This document shows positions 1 to 11,800 of a DNA stretch of 64,000 nt, one piece after another. The notes under the pieces are model-generated. The model had not been told where the DNA came from and ran no database searches. It worked only from the letters and a program-made list of their open reading frames with translations. Each line of letters opens with the position of its first letter. The stretch's first letter is position 1. Location: positions 4,554,764-4,618,763 of the forward strand of contig NW_004454225.1 of NCBI RefSeq assembly GCF_000283155.1, written 5' to 3'. Made by a program: the position numbers and the translations under genes. The DNA comes from Ceratotherium simum simum. Its lineage: Eukaryota; Chordata; Mammalia; Perissodactyla; Rhinocerotidae.

Positions 1-900
1 GCATTTTTCCACATGAATAAAAAGCAAAAACTGATGTAACTAAAATGAGAAATATACAAATCTACAATCGTATGGGCAGATTTTAACTCATTTCTCTTAA
101 CATCTGATAGACAAAAAAATCAATAAGGATATGGAATATTTTAACAACATGATCAACAAACTTGACCTAACTGACATATACAGAACACTCACTCAGTCAT
201 GCACATGACCACTTCTTTTCAAGTGCACACAGAATATAAGCTGAACCACAAAGCAAGCCTTGAAAGACTTCAAAGGATTAAGGTCATACAGAATATATTC
301 TCTGATCACAGTGGAATTAGTGAGAAATAAAAAAATAGAACAACAACTAGAAAATAATTAAGCATTTGAAAATTAAGCAAAACACTTTTAAATAATCCAT
401 GGGGCAAAGAGGAAATCTCAATGGAAAATTTAAACTGAAAGATAACAAAAATATAACATACCAAAACTTGTGAGATGCAGCTAAAGCATACTTAAAGAGA
501 AGTTCATAGCCATAAGCACATAAATTAGAAAAGAAGGCAGATTGGAAACCAATGCTCTAAGTCTCCATCCAAAGAAAGTAGAGGAGGAACATATAAAAAT
601 CCTTCCCTGGAGGTTGGTAACAAGACAAGGATGCTGTCACCACTCCTGGTCATCATCGCACTGGAAGTCTGAGGCAGTGCAATAAAGCAAGAAAAGAGAA
701 GTAAAATGTGTGAGCATTGGAAAAGGAGAAATGAAACTTCCTATTATTCATAGGTGACATGACTGGGTTTGTAGAAAATCCAAAGGAATTTACAGAGAAA
801 CTATTAGAAATAATGAGTGAATTCAGCAAGTCAATATAAAAAAGTCAACCATATTTCTACATACCAGCAATAGACAATTAGCAAATGAAATTTAAATGGG
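1..900 (+). mobile_element. L1 ORF2 fragments
   Basis: Plus-oriented, decayed ORF2 blocks: ATGATCAACAAACTTGACC, TTGTGAGATGCAGCTAAAGC, AACAAGACAAGGATGCTGTC, AGGTGACATGAC. A deletion near 600 joins the endonuclease-linker part to the reverse-transcriptase part. Stops throughout. Confidence 0.85.
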
Positions 901-1015
901 GGCAACACCTGTCACCTGAAGCCCTGTGATAAGGATTAATGAGATAATGGGTGTAAAGTCCTACCACAGTGCCTGGCACATAGTGGGACTCAGCACATGG
1001 TTCCTAATATCATCA
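900..1015 (-). repeat. MIR SINE
   Basis: TAATGAGATAATGGGTGTAAAG and GTGCCTGGCACATAGTGGGA. Confidence 0.7.
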
Positions 1016-2614
1016 TCACTGATGTTAATGTCATTCTTATCTGCCCAGGTCCAACTCCAGCTGGCGGGGACCGGACTCAAGGGCGAGCAAATTCTGTGGC
1101 CCCCCTTCACATCTCCTTTCTGGTCCTAAAACCTCTTGAAGCCACTCTGCAACCCTGCAGGGCAGTTGGGCCTCTTCCCCCCACTCCAGAAAAGTCGGCC
1201 TGAGCCTCCGAGAAGTCTAAACACCGGCGAGCAACATGTTCCATGCAAAAGTATGTTTCTTCCATTAAAAATCATCTTGGAGAAGGATATTTATTCATGT
1301 GGAAAAGATGTTCATGAGATATTGTAACATGAACAAAAATAGCTGTGCTACTCCAATAAAAAAAAAAGTGTGTGTGAGTGCGTGTACGGGTCTCTTTGTA
1401 TGTATTTATAGAAAAAAAGACTGGAAGGTATAGAAGTCAATGTTACTAGTATTTATCCTGGAAGAAGATAGGCCTGGGATGATGGTTATTTTCTTCTTTT
1501 TGATATATATATAGAGACATCTCACATATGTGAGTGTGCGTGTGCGTGTGTCTGTATGGAGAGAGAGAGAAATGTTTTTATTTAACAGCTGACACCAGCA
1601 TTCCTCATAGGGAAAATACCAGGGTGACCTGCTGGGAGAGAATATGGGGAAGTCTGGGCCCACTTTGGAAGGAGGGGCTGGGGGAAATTCCCTGGGTGGA
1701 GGGGTGACGGTCCTTCGAGGGCTGGCCGAGTCATGTTCCATTTGGAGCTGTCAGCGCTCCCCCACAGGGACACCCCCTTGGCCTCATCATCCTCATCTGC
1801 CCCATCCTCGGTGAACGGGGTCATATTCCGAATGCCCTGTGTACGGGGTTTTGTGGAGATTGAGGAAGGACTGGAGTTTCATGTGTGAGTCAGGGTGGTG
1901 GGGACAGGAACAGAATCCCAGCCCAGAGGCAGCCAGAGGATGCGCCCCGGGGGAAGCTGCAGGACCCCACAGGGCTTTGTGCCTCCAGATGTGAAGCCAA
2001 GATCCCAACCTGGCGGTTCTCGATCTCACGGAGTCAGGACCCCACTAACACTGAGCTGCGTTTGTTTGTGCTTTCTCTACAGTGAGCATATGTTACTTGT
2101 GGGACTAAAATAGACATAACTTAGAAAGAACGTTTGTCATCTTCCCAGCCACCGGGCAGAGTGGCCAGCCGGGCACGAGGCTGAGCCTCTCCCAGGATGA
2201 TCAGGAAGAGTGTGGCAGTGACGGACAGTGCTTACGACACAAGGAAACAGTGCCCCAGCCCGTGTCTCTCCTTGATCGTAGAGAAAAAACAATGTCTGTG
2301 TGTGGAGAAGGGGGAGTGTGAAGAATTGAGGATCGTTGATGTGTGAAGGGCGTGGGATGGTGCCTGACCTTTTTCCTCTTTTTGTGGTTCTTGTTGCTGC
2401 TGTGATGTTGTTTGTGCAACAAAAACAGGAAGGAGTTAGTGAGCTGGTCAATGTCATTTGGTCGGATGAAGAAACTGTCTTCATTCCTCACCAACTCACG
2501 CCCTTGCTCCCCCTCATTCCAGAAGTAAAGGGATCTGCCAGGGAGGGGAACGGGGCAGCCCCTCGCGTCTAGGTGCCTGCTGGGGGGCCAGGGGCCACAC
2601 ACACGTCATCTCGG

Positions 2615-2745
2615 CTCACCCGCATAGAAACTCCACCAGGCAGGAGTTCTTGTCCCCAGTTTCCTCTGGAGGCTCAGAGAGGTCACACAGCTGGTGCACG
2701 ACCGAGCCAGGGAACCAGACCCTGAGTCAGGCCTGAGAGAGGTGG
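2615..2745 (+). repeat. MIR SINE
   Basis: GAGGCTCAGAGAGGTCACAC next to NFAM1 exon 4; its MIR identity explains why a splice-like site here is not an exon. Confidence 0.65.
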
Positions 2746-2770
2746 AGGGAGCCCAGGCCCCCAGACTCAC

Positions 2771-2869
2771 CGTGTAGACGGATTCAGGCGCAGGCTGCTC
2801 CCGGCTGCTGGCAGCGCTGGGAGCCGGGCACTTCTTGGCGGGGTGCTTCCGCCGAGCCTGCATCTGTTT
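2771..2869 (-). CDS. NFAM1: NFAM1 exon 4: proximal cytoplasmic tail and first ITAM tyrosine
   Basis: The exon is 99 bases, phase 0 at both ends, 33 codons (residues 182-214). The acceptor is CTTTCCTCACAG and the donor after TACACG is GTGAGTCTGG, a near-perfect consensus. It encodes a basic stretch (KQMQARRKHPAKK), a Ser/Ala/Pro linker and ESVYT at the very end. Tyr213 is the first tyrosine of the ITAM; in the human protein the next residues complete YxxL and, about seven residues later, a second YxxI. The exon boundary therefore cuts the ITAM after the second residue of its first half. I searched the minus strand of 1-2770 for the second half (a Glu-Val-Tyr-Ala-Cys-like codon string) and for the C-terminal end, and found neither. 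The remaining exon or exons are inferred to be left of the window. Confidence 0.92.
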
Positions 2870-5800
2870 CTGTGAGGAAAGGACTCAGGGCTGTCAGGGC
2901 TGAGACCAGCGGCTCCCCTGTCTCCACCCCGACACACAGACCCCGCCCCCCAGGGGAGGGACCGCAGACAGTCGTGAGGCCACACAGAAGCTGACCACTC
3001 AGCACCTTCCGCCCACCCTCTCCAGGGAAACCTGGCAAATGCCTCCAAGACCTACATCAGGCCATTCACCTGCCTGGAGATACAAGAAACGACAAAGACC
3101 CCCATGAGGCATTGCCCGAGACACAGCGCCTGGCCCAGGGGAGCAGGCACTGCAGGTACAGTGCTGGTGTGACATGGTCCCCGGCTCCGGAGCCGACTGT
3201 TGTGGTGGTCCTGAGCGCATGCCAGCCAGACCAGGTGTCCAGTCCCGCTCTGCCCCCCACTGGCTCTGTGGCCTCGCACAAGCCACTTACCCTCTCTGGG
3301 CCTCAACTTCTTCAGCAATAACCCTCCTTTGTGAGATTGCTGCAACGACTCAGGGAGGTGACGAGGGGTAAGTGCTTGGCACTCAGGTGGCACTCAGATG
3401 GCCCTTGGCCAACCAACAACACTGGTCAGGCACCTCTTGTTAGCCAGGGGCTATGAAGAGGTGGACACCGTCCCTGCCCTCCCCGACCTTAGGACCCAGT
3501 GGGGAGACGGACAATGAACTAGCAGTTTGCTGACCAACAGGGGTGCAGCCTCGGGCGCACGGGGAGGGAACGAGCGCCTCACCCGGCAGGAAGGGATGTT
3601 TAAGACCCGAGGGCTGAGAAGTTGGTTTGGCAGGAGAGGGAGGAGAGGCAGAGGGAATAGCATGTGCCAAGGCTAAAGGTCTGGAGGAACTTAAAGATGG
3701 TCAGTGTGGCCAGAGAGAGGCGAATCTGCCCGGGCTGGGTCAGGACGGCTGGGCAGGGCCGCGCGAAGAGTGTAGATAGTGGAAACCATCTGAGGGCCCT
3801 AAGCAGGAGGCGCCAGGATCCGAAAGCAGTTTCCGAAAGTGCATGCTGGCTGCTGTGTGAAGCACTGAAGGTGGTCCTAGAGGCAGGGGCAGTGGGCCTG
3901 CAGGGAGGCTAAGGCTCGGGGACAGGAGGACAGTCAGGAGGCGGTGCAGTCAGCTCCTCCCAAGGCAGAGGGAGGCCATCCGGACGTGCCCCCTCATCGC
4001 AGGCACCACACTGCCAACAGTGGAGCAACAACAGCCTCATCTCGGGGCAGGAGCTAATTAAAAACCCTGGCCGCCTGCCAATCCCCAACCCATTTACTCA
4101 GGATTAGCTCTTGAGAGCTACTTAACTCTCAGGCAGAAGCCAGCACCACCCCCAGTCACAGCATAATAATGGCTCAAGACGATGGAGCCTCACCGGGTGC
4201 CAGGTGGGCTCTAAACGCATTGCCTACCTCATCTCATGTGCCCCTCAACCAACCTGCAAGACACGTCTTCGTATCGTCTCTGTTCCCATACATTAGGACG
4301 TGAAAGCTCAGAGAGGGCAGGCAACTGGCCTGGGGCCACAGAGCCAGAAGTGGTAGAGGCAGGATTTGAACCCAGGTCTGTGTGATTCACCAAGATGCTG
4401 ACTTGATGGTACCTGGAATTTCCCTCCTGTTTTGTTTGAATGTGTAGGTCTCACGGACAGTTAGATAGGTGCTGGCATCAGTGCAGCACTTGACAGTTTA
4501 CAAAGGACCTTAGGACTTGTGGTTATTTTCATAATAGCCTGAGGAGGTGGGCGTGGAATTCCCACTTTACAGAGGGGGAAACTGAGGCTTGTCCAGAGAG
4601 TCAACGACTGCCCCCTGATGGAGCCCAGATGGCTTGCTCTCAAATCTAGTGCCCCTCCCCGGGCCACCTACTTCTTGAGGGGTCTGTCACAGTCAGGGGG
4701 TGTGCCTTTCCTCAAGATAGCCAGGGGGCTGGTGCCTCTCCCCTCCCTGAGCCAGTGGTCTGGACCCTGCCAAGACTGGTGGACATGAGCTCATGGCAGG
4801 GCCCTCCTGGACCCCATGGTGAGCAAGACCCAGGCCAGGCCTCGTGGCTCCTAATGAGACTGGGGGGGCCGCTGTAGGGCCGTGGGAAGGAGCCCCAAGT
4901 CTGCCTGGGGGCTGGGGCAGACTTCTCAGGGCTTGCGCTATCTCCTGAAGATAGGAGAGGAGTCTGAGAAAATGTCCCGGGCCGCGGGAACAGCCCATGG
5001 AGTAGCAGCCCGAGTCAGGGACACGCAGAAGGGTGGACAGCCAGAAAGCAGTCGACAGAAGTAAAAGATGAAAGGAGATGGGCTGGGAGGCTGGTGAGGG
5101 CGGGCCCACGAAAGGCGGGCCGCCACAGTCCCTACTTGAGGAAGCAGTCAGATTGGGTCAGATTTGCATTTTATAAGGCTCCCTAGCTGCCTCAGCTGTG
5201 GGTGGATTGAGAGTTGGGAGGGGTGGTAAGCAGAGGAGGCAAGAGACCTCCAGGAGGGGCAGGCCTTCCGGGGGGAGATGAGGAGACCTGGGCTGTGGCC
5301 AGGGGTCCCGTGGAGCACAGAGGGAGCCTCCCTTGAAAAATCAGATGGCTGCATTTTGTTACCAGAGTGCGGATGCTCCACCCCTGGGAGCCAGCCTTGC
5401 CCCCTCAGCGTGCCCTGTCCCAGGCCATCCATATATGTCCTTCCAATTGTGATTTTCAAATGAATAAACCAAGCAATGTGGCCATCAGCAGCTCAGGAAA
5501 CCTGTAGAGCCTCAGTTTCCCCGTCTGTAAAATGGGAGCGACACTGCCGCCTTGCCCTCATCACAGCCTGGCATCTCCGACTCATCTCTCAGGTCTCAGT
5601 GCTCACTCACCCCATCATTCCTTCCACAAGCACCTCCTCTGCATCAGGCTCCCCCAGGCACTGGGAACACCAGTGCCCTCTGGGGCTCACGCCCTGGTTG
5701 GGGAGATAGCCGTGAACACATAGTAAGGGTGTGGGGAGCAGAGGGGGAGGCAAGCGTGGAAGCAGGGAGACCATATTCCTGGCAAGGAGTGATGGAGCCC

Positions 5801-8800
5801 CGGCCTGGGGGATGGGGGTAGGGGAGACGGGGCTAGATCCTGGATAGACTGTGGGCAGGACTTGCTGGGGGATCAGCTGTGGAGGGAGAGAGAGGAGCCG
5901 AGCTCAACTCGGGTGCTTTGGGCCGGAGCATCTGGGGGCGTGGTGCCATTTGCCAAGATAGGGCAGACGCAGGGGGCAGACTCGGGGGACCGAAGCGTGC
6001 TGTTCTGGACGAGGTAGGTGCAAATGCCCTTAGGGCCCCACATGGAGTGGACGTGGTCTGGAGCTCAGGGAGGGGTCTGGGCAGCACCAGTGGGCGGGGA
6101 ATGTAACTCCTAGGAACAGAGAAGTCATCGGGGAGAGTAGACAGAGCAGGAAGAGCTCTGAGGAGGGGGCCCGGGACACGCCGATGTGTACAGGCCACAA
6201 AGACGTGGGTGACCTGGCACAGGGCCGCTGGGGGCCTGGAAGCAAGGGAAGGAGCGTGCCGTGGAGGAGGGAGAGAGCTGTGTCAGATGCCCCGAGAGGA
6301 TGAGGATGGATGGGCATCAGAGGCTGCCTGCTCCAGGAGCGAGCCTTGACCCCTCCAGCGGGGTGGAAGCTCTGCACCTGCTTTCTCGGGCAGGAATCAT
6401 CTGCCCCTTCTGGGTCAGTAGCTGCGGGCTTGGATTCATTTACATTCGCAGCCGCTCTGCTCCTGGGGTCCTCCAGGCCTCCTCGGGCCTCTCCTCTCAG
6501 CCCCCACGGCCGGCTGCCTGGCCTGGTCTCCGACTGGAGGCCCCCACTGCACACTCCGTTCCTGTGCTCAGATCACGATTCAGACCAGCTGGCCTGGGAG
6601 GGGACAAGTCACCCGCAGCCATCCAGCTCCGAGGTGGCTTCCACAGGGTCCGCATCCCGAATGTGGATCCAGCTCCAGGGACCTCCGGGGACTTCTTTGG
6701 CCACACAAACCCAGCAGCGGCTTCTGGCCTTCCGAGTTCTCTCTCCCACAAGGCCAGGCTCTCGTCCAGCCCTTCCTCCCCCAAGTGCAGGGAGGGACAG
6801 CAGGAAGCGCCTGTGCATTGTGCTCCTGCTGTGGGTCGGGCACCCAGCTTGTGCCTCCAAACTCTGTCTCTTCCACGCTTTCCGTGTGAGGGGGGGATCT
6901 ATCTTTATCCTCATTGCTGGGGGAGGAAACTGAGGCTCGGGGAGGGTCAAAACTTGACAAGAGGGCGGGGGCTGTGTCTGTCTTGCTTTCCTGTGTCTGG
7001 CACTTAGCCCAGCGCCTGGCACATACTAGATATTCAACAGCTATTCCTGGAAGGAGAGGAGAGGAGGCGAGAGGGAGGAGGAGGAGGGAGGGGAGGAGTC
7101 ACCGAGGCCACGCCGCAGGGTGAGGGGCTGGGATGGGAAGGCCAGCAGGGGCTCTGGGGTTTGCCCCTTCTCACCTCCTCCCAAGCCTCCGCTGAGCACC
7201 CCCTCTGCGCCAGGTGCCTTCCTGGCCTCGCAGGACACTGAGGTCCAGTCGTTACAGTCCCGTTTTGGCAGAGCGGGAACTGAAGTGGGGGCTCAGGTCA
7301 AGGTCACACCTGGCCCGCTCTGGCCCTCGCCCGCTGAGCTTCACGCCCACGGCAGGCACTTGTACGGACACTCACATAAGCCTGGTGTAGGGGCCCACAG
7401 GCCAGCAAGGGCCCCTCATTGCCCTGCCTGAAGTGCAGTTTCTGTCCACGCCCACGTCCCAGCCTGGGCGCCCTGTCCAACACTGGTGGCTGCTCAGTAG
7501 GTGTTTGCTGAGTGACCAACAAATCAAGAGCTGTCCTGCCTGTTCCCCTCATGGAAGCAGCAGGTGTGGGGAGGGAAGGTACTGAGGGGGTGGTTGGGGT
7601 GTGTGAAAAGGAAGAGCCTGGGCTGGGTGTACAGTTGGCGCTCAGTACATGCTGGCTGAGGGAGCAAAGGGGGCCCCGTGGGGCTGGGTCTCTGTCCTAA
7701 TCCTGGGATTCGTGGTTCCCACCCCTCTTCTGTCTTCCTGCTCTGCTGTTCCTGTGGCCAGGCCGGAGGTGGGGGACTGAGGACCCACTGAGGGGGCAGG
7801 GCCCTCCCTGGGCCTCCCGGCAGAGCCCGGCGCCTGGGTGGAGTGAAGGGCGCTCCCTCTGTAGCTCGTTAGAGGAACGAGGCCAAATCAGGAACAGGTC
7901 ACACCAGGGTCATGCCTCCCATCTGTGGCGTCCCGAGGGGGTCACAGGATAGGAGAGGAACTAGAAGGGTGGCTGAGGCTGTCACCCGGGCTCCAGCCCA
8001 CAGAAGGCAGGAGAGGCAGCCTCCAGAGGGCTCGTGGAGGAGAAAGTGGCCCTGCTCGCCGTCTTCTATAGCCTTGAGGCCTTTTTTGGAAGAGCCATAA
8101 TGTCTCAAGCCTTGAGGCAAGGGTAGGAAACCGAGGCCAGGTTCGAGTCCCAGGCCTGCCTGTACTGGCTGTGTGGCTCAGGCAAGTCCTCACCCCTCTG
8201 ACTCCGGGCTGCCTCACCCGTTCTTCCATCCCACCCATGTCTGCTGGACCCTCACCCCACAGGCCCTGTTCTAGAGGGACCCAGGCTCAGTCCTACCCCC
8301 CGAGGGAGCAGAGCAGACCTGTAAACAGTGGGCTCTAGCAGACTGCGTGTCATCTCCTCAGAGAACCCCGTGGGCCCCACCTTCTCGCCACTTCCCCTGC
8401 AGCCACCTTAGTCCCAGCCACTGTCACCTGTGCCTGGACTATTGCAGTAGCCCCTCACTGGGTCTCCCTTCCCCTGCTTCTCCTCACAGCAGTCAGAGGC
8501 TCCATCAGAATCTCAGTCTGATCCTGCCCGCCTCTTTCCCTCCAATGGCTCCCAGCTCACTCAGAGTAAGAACTCAAGTCCATTCAATGGCCCTCACCCT
8601 AGCCTCCCACCTCCACCCTCCCTCCCTTGCTCTGCACTCAGGCCACACCACCACGCAGGCCTCCCTGCAGCTCCTGGGATGCTGCCAGCACACTTCTGCC
8701 TCAGAGTACCTGCACCTGCTGTTCCCCTGCCGAACACACTCTTCCCAATGCCCGCCTGCCTCCCTTCCTTCTGAGTGCGGAGTGGGGAGGCCCTCCATGA

Positions 8801-11800
8801 CCCTCTATTTAAAACAGCAAGCTCCCCCGTTCCCACACTCACTACTGTCCTCTTTGCTGTGTTTCCCCAACACTTAGCACACTGCTACGCTACCTATTCA
8901 CTTGTTGGTTTCTGTCTGTCTCCCCTCAGCTGCAATACAAGGCGACGAGGGCAGGGATTTCTTGGGGGTCCAATTTGGTCGTTGCTGTATCCCCAGGGCC
9001 TGAACAGGGCCTGGAATGCTGTAGGTGCTCAATAAATGTTTGCTGAATGAATGAACACATGAATTCCCATCTAAGGGGGCCTTCCATGGGTGTGGACAGG
9101 GTCTGGCCCTTTGGGTGCAGGGCCTCAGCCTTCTTGGACCAAGGAGCCCCTTGTGGTGCTGCCGGAGCCCTGCCGCCACACCCAGGGGCTTCGCTGACTG
9201 AGCTGTTCCCCAGTTCGGCCCCTAACGGAGCAGAGAGCAGACAGCAGAGATGCTCTTGGTCTCAGAGGTAGAGCAATGGCCTAAGCCGCTCTGACGGCAG
9301 CCTTCAAGGAGCCAGGACAGAGGGTCCTGCAGCCCAACAGCCATCTTTGAACCTCAGAGCCTGGCAGAAACTGGCGCTCACTGGGTACTGCATTCCTTCA
9401 CTCAGCAAACATTTACTGCACACCCACTGCATGCTGGGCACACACAGAGCCACGGCAACAAGATCGCCTCAGTCTCTGTCTTCATGCATTTGCTACCTGG
9501 CAGGGATGGTGGGCATCGAACAAGAAACCACAGGGCTGGGTGACGATGAGAGTGAGGGGAGCCACCCCTCCCTGCGTAGGTGCCTTCACAACGTGAGCAG
9601 GAGTCGGCGAGGCGTAGCGCTGGACCAAACTGCCCCATCCACCTACACTCCAGCCCTGACTCTGCCACATGCTTGCTGTGGGACCTTGGGAAAGTCACCA
9701 CCTCTCTGAGCCTTACTTTCCAGAGCTGTAAAATGGGAGGAAACCTCCCTCACAGAGTTACAGTGGGACACAAATGAGAGATCGCATGGGAGGGTGCCTG
9801 GCACACAGTGGCTCTTAGGAAATGCTTCTTCCCTTCTTCTGGATTGCTAGGAATCCAGAAAATCCGGGACAGGGACCCCCAATCAGAAGAGCTGGAAACG
9901 GTAAGCACATGGGCCCGCAGCTTCCATCAGATACTCAGAGGGACCTGTGACCCGGAAAAGGCTGAAGAGCCCTGATTTCTTGGCACGAGATCAAAAGGGG
10001 CCTGGTGAAGACAGGTTGGCAGCACAGGCCCAGCCACAGGAAAGGCGAGGGAGGGAGCCCTGGTGCAAGGGGCCACGAGGAACACTTGCTACAGGCACCC
10101 CTCCCCATGTCCCACCGGCCGCCCCTCGGAGGCACCCCTAACCATAGTGAGCGGAGTGGAGGGGCAGCGTTGCTGTGTGCACGCACCCCGTACCTTCTTC
10201 CAGAGCAGTAGAGCCGTGCCGACGACGCTCAGCACAATCAGGAGGCCGGTGAAGCAAAAGAGCAGGAGCTTCTGGGGGTCCTGCGGGGGCTCCTGGTACC
10301 CTGTGTCTGGGGGGAAAGCAAAGAAGCAGAGGGGTTAGTTACCCGAGAGAGGCCGGGGCGCCCCAGGCCCCCAATCCCTGCTTCCTCCTTTACCCAGGAC
10401 CCCGCTGACAACGCCCCCACAAGGCCCCGCAGACCCCCACCTCTACTCGGGCCCTCATTCCCAAGCCCCTCTCTGTCTGCTGCCTCGATTCTTGTTAAGG
10501 GCCTGGACCACATCTTTTGCTTCTTAAGTGCCCGACCTCAGTGAACTGGCTCCACTGAGAGCTGCATGGGACCCTGGGTGAGTCACTCCATCTCTTGGGG
10601 CCTCCTCTTCTCCACACATGCAACCATGATCATATGGCAGGTGTGGTGAGGGGGAAGGGGATGGTTCACATCTGGCCCAGCAGGTGGCTGGCCTGCACCA
10701 GGGGTGAGTGAAGGGCACAGCCCAGCCCCATCCTTTGAGCCATCCATTCTTGCATCCCTCCCTCCGTCCATCCGTCTGGCTGGCAAAAAATTGCAGGCAT
10801 GTCAGTGTCTGTTATTTATCAGGCACTGCCTATCTCCAGGCATGCGCCCTTGCGTGCAGGAGCTCATTCATCCCTGTCAAGCCTGTGGCAGGCAGGTTAT
10901 TGCCATGAAGACCAGGCCCAAGGTCACATCCTGGCAACAGCTGGACTGGGGTCCAGACGCAGGTCTGAAGCCCCAGCCCTACCAGTGGGAGTCGCAAAGG
11001 CAGGTCAGAGAGTCATGGCTCCGGTGATGGGCTGTTCCTAACTTTTGGGAGTCTTTACTCCTTTAAGAATGAAAGACGAGGGCCGGCCCTGTGGCTTGGT
11101 GGTTAAGTGCGCGCGCTGCGATGCTGGCGGCCCGGGTTCGGATCCCGGGTGCGCATCGAGGCACCACTTCTCTGTCCATCCTGGGGCCGAGTCCCACATA
11201 CAGCAACTAGAAGGGTGTGCAGCAGTGACATACAACTATCTACTGGGGCTTTGGGGGCAAAAAATAAAATAAATAAAATCTTTAAAAAAAAAAGAATGAA
11301 AGACGAAAACTAGTAATCTGTCCCCAGAAAGATGCACATGAGCAGAGTGCTCACTCACAGGCCGCCACAAACACACACGTGCACACGCCCAATTCTGCAC
11401 TCGCCCAGCCCCCACACCATGTCACAAGGGACAGTGAGACCAAGGGGCCAAGTGACCTCTCTCAGGTCACCAGCCAGAGGTGGCCAGAGGCAGATCCCTA
11501 TCCCAGGACTCTGCCTTTCCCACACAAAGGTGGACGTCTCAGCACACCTGTATGGCCAGGGGCTCCCTGAGGACCCTCTGCTCTGTTCCGCCAAAGCCGA
11601 AGATAAGGCAAATGTTTGGATCCTGTGCTCCGAACTCGGCTGCATGAAACCTCCGGGCCCTTCGCTCTGGGAAGAGCCGCCAAAGAAGCCTCACCTCTGA
11701 CCAGGATGAAGGTTCCAGTGCCGCTCACCCTGGAGCCCGCCCAGAGGATGGAGCAGTAGTAGGTGCCGGTGGCTGAGGCGTTGGGCAGCTTGGGGGTGAC

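Larger units (their letters stand above)
1..2770 (-). other. NFAM1: NFAM1 intron 4, proximal part (open at left edge)
   Basis: No coding exon is recognised here. Bases 1-900 are an old L1, followed by a MIR near 900-1015 and unique sequence. A 3' end with poly(A) signals for NFAM1 cannot be shown. One minus-strand open frame (1582-1824) has an acidic stretch but no ITAM-like tyrosines and no matching splice sites. A TG/GA-rich simple stretch lies at about 1535-1572. Confidence 0.6.
2870..10193 (-). other. NFAM1: NFAM1 intron 3
   Basis: A 7.3 kb intron, GC-rich and unique between ancient repeats. MIR copies are recognisable near 3260, 4165, 4450, 5500, 6810, 8110 and 9640, and one L2 at 8340-9058. 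The longer open frames here (for example 6261-7007 plus) are low-complexity Ser/Pro/Gly/Arg translations of GC-rich DNA with no domain, so none is called as a gene. Confidence 0.75.
10307..11694 (-). other. NFAM1: NFAM1 intron 2
   Basis: A 1.4 kb intron holding a MIR near 10810-10990 and a full-length ERE SINE at 11080-11291 on the strand opposite to the gene. The rest is unique with no other signal seen. Confidence 0.8.

Noticed and set aside
1582..1824. Minus-strand open frame with an acidic TEDGADEDDEAKG segment as a possible last NFAM1 exon
   Set aside because: No ITAM tyrosines, no similarity to the NFAM1 tail, and no suitable acceptor in phase 0.
2615..2660. Tyrosine codon followed by a GGTGAG donor as an ITAM exon
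   Set aside because: It lies in a MIR; the residues around the tyrosine do not form YxxL/I and the phase does not fit.
2606..2770. Extension of exon 4 through its donor, as the open frame suggests
   Set aside because: The GTGAGT donor is near perfect and the frame beyond it is MIR-derived sequence unlike NFAM1.
6261..7007. 248-codon plus-strand open frame in intron 3
   Set aside because: Overlaps a MIR, is compositionally random, and begins inside unique intron DNA with no supporting signals.
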